Shown here piece by piece: positions 8,698 to 13,733 of a stretch of DNA of 13,733 bases (position 1 is the first letter of the stretch; the number at the start of each line of letters is the position of its first letter). A model generated the notes under the pieces. It was given only the letters and a program-made list of their open reading frames with translations. It had not been told where the DNA came from and did not search any database. The stretch is from Larix sibirica. Taxonomy: Eukaryota; Streptophyta; Pinopsida; Pinales; Pinaceae. Position numbers and translations under genes: made by a program. The DNA lies in assembly GCA_004151065.3 (NCBI GenBank), contig NWUY0300003566.1, forward strand, positions 37,308 through 51,040, given 5' to 3'.

Positions 8698-9857
8698 TGC
8701 CTTTATTAAGCACCTCTTTGAAAATACTTCAAATTAAACATAACATCCATTGCAATATTGTTTGGTCGTCGTTCTCACCATTAAACATCCATTTCTCCGT
8801 GATCTCAAGATTATATAAACGGTTTTTAAATTTTGAGAAACATTTTAATAAAATAAATTTAGGTTTTTCATTGCACATTAAAATTGTTTTTATTTTTTAA
8901 GAAAAAAACAAATCAAGTTTATAGTTGTTTAGTACCTATTTCTTATATAAAATTAGAATAATTATTAAATATGGAAAACAGATAGAATTAAGAGCATTGT
9001 GATTGTCTATTACCCCTTGCTTACTATTCAGTCATGTAAGTCATGCTAAAAGATAGACTATGCATCAATTATTAATAGAGAAAGGGGGTCCATTGGACAA
9101 CAATGTTATAATAGTCCACATATACAATTACCCCTCCTATAGCTTAGGTGTAGCCAAATTGTACACCTATATGTCAGAGAAGAGATTAAAGTTAAAATTG
9201 TGCTCCTTGAAAGATGGTTTTGTCTTAGTGTAATTAAAATGCTCGAGCTTGCTTGAATGACTTAGCTAAAAAAAAATTAGTATGAATAATTTGTTATTGA
9301 TATTGCATTGCTATAATAATAAGATCACATAAACATCTTAATCACGCATTTTAATTAATAAGATTGTAGTTTTGACAAAGTGATATTGCAATTTTTGGAT
9401 TCCACTAAAAAAACATTTTTAAGGGAATAGAAACACAATGTTTTAATAAAACCCTCAGCCCACTCCTACTATATGGTCCATAGTTTGTTTATATTTAACA
9501 TTCAAAGCAATCATGATAGCATAGAATTATACTAGTAATCCATGTTTATTTTAACTATATATGTTTGAGTTCCCAAATAGAGGGTAGCCTCCATCCTCAC
9601 CTCACTAACTGCATTCATGAAGATCTAATTAAATACTCTTTTGCATTCAACTATTTTATGGTTAAAATTATATAGCAAGGTGTATTTTAATATTTTTGTG
9701 AAAACATGAAATTCCATGGTGTACTCTTTTAAAATCAATTAAACCCAATTATTATATCTAGCATGCATTTCAACACATTAAGTTCTATAATGTATTCCTT
9801 TAAAATCAATGTTCTCCATATGTGATGTGTAGTTTACATTATAAAAAAAACACTTAT
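8698..9857. other. AT-rich spacer, nothing recognised
   Basis: This is A+T-rich DNA between the LINE 5' end and a small tandem repeat. Open frames are short and low-complexity, the longest being 67 codons at 8697-8900 with no resemblance to known proteins. I see no transposon end, RNA gene or exon signature. Confidence 0.65.
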
Positions 9858-9957
9858 AATATTTCAAAAGTTTTCACATACCATAAAATTTATAATCAAC
9901 ATGTGTTAATATTTCAAAAGTTTTCATATACCATAAAATTTATAATCAACATGTGTT
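9858..9957. repeat. 50-bp tandem duplication
   Basis: Two adjacent 50-bp units (9858-9907 and 9908-9957) differ at one site only, C at 9877 versus T at 9927. They begin AATATTTCAAAAGTTTTCA and contain AATTTATAATCAACATGTGTT. Such identity points to a recent duplication or to replication slippage in AT-rich DNA. No coding role is visible. Confidence 0.93.
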
Positions 9958-10362
9958 AGTTTCTATCTAGCATGAAAATTTTGCTCAACATATAGTTTAA
10001 ACTTTTTATATATTACAAAGTTTAAATGTCAAAAAAATCATTCAATGATAATTTAAAGGCTTATATAAAGTTTATATTAGAGATACATCACTTATTAAAA
10101 CAAGAAAAATTGGTATACCTGTGATTTATTAATATCTAGAAAATCGTGACATTTTCTTTGCTTTTACATTGCCACCTTTTTAGCATTGCATTGCAAGTTT
10201 GACTAAAAACAAGGCATCACACACACACACACACACATATATATAAAAAGCTCGAAACACTACTTTTTTTCACAAAAGAAAAAATTTATACTTTGATTAT
10301 AAATATATGAAACAATACAGATTCGTTATCATCATTTATTCGGTGTCTAAAACTTGAGAAAA
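9958..10362. other. AT-rich spacer with a microsatellite
   Basis: Between the 50-bp and 156-bp tandem repeats this stretch is AT-rich and holds no recognisable gene. Its one clear structure is the CA/TA microsatellite at 10218-10245. Confidence 0.65.
10218..10245. repeat. Compound microsatellite (CA)10(TA)4
   Basis: An uninterrupted run of ten CA units (10218-10237) is followed directly by four TA units (10238-10245) within AT-rich spacer. It is likely length-variable between individuals. Confidence 0.97.
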
Positions 10363-10671
10363 AAACACAGTCCAAACTGTCTATATTACATAATCCAACA
10401 AGCCAGAGATGGACCACAATTAACATGAGAACTCCACCAAGGGATATGAGGGAATCCCAATCCATAATAGTAATAGTAGTACAACAAACAACTACAAAAT
10501 TATGAAAGAAAAGACTGGAAACACAGTCCAAAATGTCTATATTACATAAACCAACAATCCAAAGATGGACCACAATTAACATGAGAACTCCACCAAGGGA
10601 TATGAGTGAATCCCAATCCATAATAGTAATAGTAGTACAACAATCAACTACAAAATTATGAAAGAAAAGAT
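10363..10671. repeat. 156-bp tandem duplication
   Basis: Unit 1 (10363-10518) and unit 2 (10519-10671) share about 95 percent of bases by eye, with differences at only a handful of sites. Both begin AAACACAGTCCAAA and end near ATTATGAAAGAAAAGA. Because 156 is divisible by three and the unit lacks stops in one minus frame, a 166-codon frame (10286-10786) stays open through both copies. Its peptide is a hydrophobic repeat with no family resemblance, so I do not call it a gene. The array ends about 135 bp before the LTR start. Confidence 0.92.
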
Positions 10672-10807
10672 CGAAAAGGATCTGCAATGCCATCGCCTCA
10701 AAAGATAACAGATCTATCACATTTTTGAGCCAAGGAGAAAAATAAGTGACTATCCATACAAATGCATGGACCATAGAAATGTTCATACCCCACCATACTG
10801 AAACCGC

Positions 10808-12045
10808 TGTTACACCTCAAAATGTCACCTTTATGTGTCCTTTTGGGTTTTCATATGTCATCACCATGAGAAGTATGTTGTTTATGCTCCCTAGGTATTT
10901 AAGGACCCTATATCTTATGTTTGGTTTGCTCCCTAGTCATGTTTGGGAGGAAATCCATCCATTTGGGGGTCAAAATCCACTTACTCAAATCACTTTTGGA
11001 GCTTTCTCTGAGAAGTATCGCCCTCTTTCCCTTATCCAAGGAGCAATAAAAACCAAAGCTCAGCGTTAGGGGAGCAATATTCCCCCTTTTTATCCCTTTG
11101 TGGCCCTCTTTAGGGGAGCGATACTTTGGTCCAATTACCTTGGCATGAATCTAGGACCAAGATTTAGGCATGATTTTGGGTGGATAACCCTATCCTTCGA
11201 AGATTATCTCCCTTTTCCATTCGAAGTAACTTCAATCTCCTTTGTTCCAAGATATCTTCTCTTGATCCTATCATTGATCCCAAGTAGTTTGGCTCCCAAC
11301 TCCTATAAAATGAAGCTCATACTTTGGCTCACAACTATCTTTGGGTATTTTTGGATTTTATGAAGTTGATCTCTTTCCTAAGCATATAAATTTGATTCAA
11401 GATATATTTAACATATTTTTTTTATGAAGTATAGTTAATTTATTAATGTCAATGGAAAAGCTTTTCATCATCAAAGCGCTACAGGGTGAAAACGTGAAGG
11501 TGGGTAACACTTTCGTGAGAAATCAGTGCAAAATCGTCTTANTCATTTTCCCTCAATGTGCTCCTTCTTTAGATGTACAACCTTCAAAGCTTTCTTTAAG
11601 AGGTGGACGCTTTGCTCTTTTGACCTAAATAACCAAAGGAGAGGGGGTAATACAATAAATTAAGGTCCAAGTGGGTATAAATGATGTGTGCTAGAGCGAG
11701 TATGACAACCCTCACAAGTGCAATCATCTTTACAAAGCATGAAATCATGAGTGTGGCTAGGGGCTCATAAGCCATGTGTCCTAAGTCACCCCAAGATGCA
11801 CCAATACCTACTCAGGGCATAAATGCCTGACATGACGAGGGGCTACCACTCATCAAGGAATAGTCAACAAGGCCACAAGACGAGTACACCTTAAAATGAG
11901 GACCAAGAGCACCAAGGGTCTGCAGTGCCTATAGATCAACACTTTCACATAAAGAAGCCCTAGCTTGGCCATTTTACAATGGCAAAAAGACCCCCCTCCT
12001 TGAGACATCTGGTAGGGTGCGCTGCAGAGAATTTGGGGCGTAACA
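10808..12045 (+). mobile_element. Probable long terminal repeat of a plant LTR retrotransposon (5' LTR)
   Basis: The segment starts TGTTACACCTCAAAATGTC, a typical opening for plant Ty3/gypsy-like LTRs, and ends GGGGCGTAACA. The ends form a perfect 6-bp inverted repeat, TGTTAC/GTAACA. Its length is 1238 bp. One base after the end lies a candidate tRNA-Met primer-binding site, which makes this the left LTR of a plus-oriented element. The five bases before it (ACCGC) and after it (GTGGG) do not match, so a solo LTR with target duplication is not supported. Composition is higher in G+C than the spacers. A TATA-like box lies at 11304. No second LTR is in the window, so the call rests on ends plus primer site. 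An uncalled base lies at 11542. Confidence 0.7.
11304..11310 (+). promoter_or_regulatory. TATA-like box inside the LTR
   Basis: TCCTATAAAATGAAG, with TATAAAA at 11304-11310, lies about 500 bp into the LTR, a reasonable place for the U3 promoter. A second weaker candidate, CATATAAATTT, lies at 11384-11394. Assignment is by motif only. Confidence 0.4.
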
Positions 12046-12046
12046 G

Positions 12047-12058
12047 TGGGAACAATGC
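12047..12058 (+). other. Candidate primer-binding site, tRNA-Met-like, degenerate
   Basis: One base after the LTR end, TGGGAACAATGC matches the plant initiator tRNA-Met site TGGTATCAGAGC at 8 of 12 positions, including the leading TGG. The context CGTAACA-G-TGG is the usual junction in plant gypsy-like elements. The four mismatches mean either decay or use of another tRNA. Confidence 0.5.
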
Positions 12059-13250
12059 GTCAACCAATAATTTTGTGGAAATGATAATCTAATATGCAAC
12101 CTAGCAATTGGCAATATAATGAAAAGGTAGTGATGGAGCATGAAGGCGCTCGATATGGAATGCCAGACAACGCTAAGTATGTTCTTGATCAATTCCAAGG
12201 TGATTGTGCAACTCTGATTTATCAGATGTTTCCTTGTTTTTAATTCCAATGCCATGGTAATTGCTAGCAAATATATTAGATTTTCCTCCACATTTATGCT
12301 TTGAACCTTTTTGTAGCTTTGCCATCGAAACAGGGAAGCAAATATATGAATTAGATTTGTTTGTAATGGGGACCTATTACCTCCCAAACTAGCATGTTTG
12401 AATAAAGTCTCAAAGAAGCAAACTAACTGAGGGGAACTAAAGAGGAAAGGCCAATGTCACCACACCAATCCCCTTCCAACTTTTGGTTGACTCTTCTTTA
12501 ACTAAAGGCCCAAGGGGGGTGACCCTAAGATAGGATTACTAGGCAAAGACAACAAGGGAGCAAGGTGATTTGAAGAGGTTTCCCTAGCAAAACATTTGTG
12601 TTTGTTGTATAGGAATATATAATAGGTGATGGGAGGATTCGAGGATAAAGGGCACCACTCCAAGGATTAGTGCCAATCCGATCAAGCGCAAATGGAGTCA
12701 CCAAGAGGACCTTGCCAAAAAGGTCACCAAGCGAAGAGAATTACATTTGCTAACCCTAATCTACTTGATGGATCGAANGAATGTCCACATATCAACCAAT
12801 CCAACTTCCATGTCAACTCAACAGGCCATGAACCAAGGAGACCATCAATCCATGATAGAAACATCAAAACCAAGGAGAAAGTGTCCACAATAGATAACCA
12901 CCATCATGGAGGGAACAACCACCTCTACAAGCCAAGATTGTGCCCTCACACGTGCCAAGGATGAAGAGACCAAGAGGGCACTCAACCAAAATGATACCCA
13001 ATATTGTTATTATGAAACCATCCATAAGCTAGGAAACAAGAACCATACCACACCTTCACATCATGTCCAAATCATCCCAATGAGAGTGTATAATAGCCTA
13101 AATATCACAAGATACATCCCATATCAACCACCATGAAGATCCATCCATCAAATCATCTAGGGCATCAAAATTCTAACTAGCCACAACCCCCAATTGAAGA
13201 TTGTGATGAAGACCACAAGTGGATACCCATGCGAAATGGGGGGTAACAGG
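12059..13250 (+). other. Putative internal region of the LTR element, no gag or pol recognised
   Basis: This region follows the primer-binding site and keeps the moderate G+C of the LTR, but no frame reads as gag, protease, reverse transcriptase or integrase. The longest plus-strand frame (12692-12964, 90 codons, with an uncalled base at 12778) is rich in His, Asn, Pro and Lys and has no recognisable motif. The part from about 12690 to 13150 is unusually rich in CCA and CAA on the plus strand. It could be a decayed gag region, the filler of a non-autonomous large derivative, or unrelated DNA after a truncation. Confidence 0.45.
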
Positions 13251-13602
13251 GCCAACCATGTGATTCTCTCTCCGAAGGACATAGTTCTCTATGACACTAG
13301 GGCTATCCTTTTTCGCCTATGTTTGATTAATTTATTTTAGGGTTATAGGTTCACTTTTTCACTAATACATGACTTCCAACACCACAAACATATGCGTCTC
13401 TTCTTAGCTATGCATTTGTTTAAACCTTGGGCTTGAGAATTTTGCAGCTTGAGTAAATTTTATGCCCATTTTCTTGATACAAAATATTTGGCCGTAGAAT
13501 CTTCTTTCTTTCTTTTCCTTCTTTCTTTATTTTTTTAATTCCTTAATGTACCTTTGAACTTTGAACTTTGAATGGGCAAAGGCTTGTGTTTGGTAAAAAA
13601 CC
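13251..13602. other. AT-rich end region with pyrimidine tract and 7-bp repeat
   Basis: No gene is seen. There is a CTTT-rich pyrimidine tract at about 13501-13529, and the heptamer CTTTGAA occurs three times in a row at 13552-13572. The stretch leads into a 68-bp tandem repeat, which contains the related string ACTTTGAAAA. Confidence 0.7.
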
Positions 13603-13733
13603 CAGAGTTTAGTGAAACTTTGAAAATATGTGGTCAGAGGCCAGATTGTGGTCAATGACCTACAAATAGACAGAGTTTAGTGAAACTTTGAAAATATGTG
13701 GTCAGAGGCCAGATTGTGGTCAATGACCTACAA
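13603..13733. repeat. 68-bp tandem repeat, two copies, cut by window end
   Basis: Copy 1 (13603-13670) and copy 2 (13671-13733, missing the last five bases at the window edge) are identical over all visible bases. Each starts CAGAGTTTAGTGAAACTTTG and holds the interrupted palindrome GGTCA-A-TGACC (13650-13660 and 13718-13728). Since the repeat runs off the window it may be the start of a longer satellite-like array. Confidence 0.95.

Noticed and set aside
1366-8760. Target-site duplication flanking the LINE
   Set aside because: I compared sequence left of the T7 run with sequence right of about 8690 and found no convincing direct repeat. The 263-bp duplication also blurs the left side.
10286-10786. 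166-codon minus-strand frame as a membrane protein gene
   Set aside because: It is open only because a stop-free 156-bp unit is duplicated in phase. The peptide has no family resemblance, and the surrounding DNA is spacer.
10803-12050. Solo LTR with 5-bp target-site duplication
   Set aside because: The five bases before (ACCGC) and after (GTGGG) do not match, and a primer-binding-like site follows, so a left LTR of a longer element fits better.
13229-13240. Polypurine tract before a 3' LTR (GAAATGGGGGG)
   Set aside because: The sequence after it begins TAACAGGG and not TGTTAC, and no part of the LTR sequence follows in the window.

Overview
The window looks like nuclear DNA of a land plant with a large, repeat-rich genome. 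The evidence is a plant-type L1 LINE with a DUF4283/CCHC-like ORF1 and an ORF2 carrying a C-terminal RNase H domain, an LTR retrotransposon end, a telo-box motif, and long AT-rich spacers. I found no intact host gene, tRNA, rRNA or CRISPR. The species cannot be named from the sequence. The heavy decay of the LINE would fit a slow-turnover giant genome such as a conifer's, but that is only a guess.

Layout. Positions 1-974 are AT-rich with nothing recognisable. Positions 979-1505 hold a 263-bp block present twice around a single N (1242), either a real duplication or an assembly seam. From about 1366 to about 8697, on the minus strand, lies one nearly full-length, inactivated LINE. Read in its own direction (high to low coordinates) it has: a 5' UTR with telo-box-like motifs and an array of degenerate 45-60 bp repeats (8697-7858); ORF1 (7857-5940) with a DUF4283-like region and a CX2CX4HX4C knuckle; an ATGA overlap; ORF2 (5943-1805) with apurinic endonuclease, reverse transcriptase, zf-RVT-like region and RNase H; and a 3' UTR.

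Positions 8698-10362 are AT-rich spacer with a 50-bp tandem duplication and a CA/TA microsatellite. Positions 10363-10671 are a 156-bp tandem duplication. Positions 10808-12045 have the form of a plant LTR (TGTTAC...GTAACA, 1238 bp), followed one base later by a degenerate tRNA-Met-like primer-binding site. The stretch after it (12059-13250) has no recognisable gag or pol. The end is AT-rich, with a pyrimidine tract, a 7-bp triplet repeat and two copies of a 68-bp repeat that run off the window edge.

How the parts work together. In an active LINE the ORF1 protein binds the RNA, and ORF2 nicks target DNA, primes reverse transcription there and, with RNase H, can degrade the RNA strand. Here ORF1 has two frameshifts and two in-frame stops, and ORF2 has about four frameshifts and about 16 stops, so the copy is dead. 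Even so, the key residues of all enzymatic domains remain readable. The main points for a second look are the LINE 5' repeat array, which is open in all three minus frames, the ATGA junction, the N-centred duplication, and the LTR whose downstream region seems non-coding.
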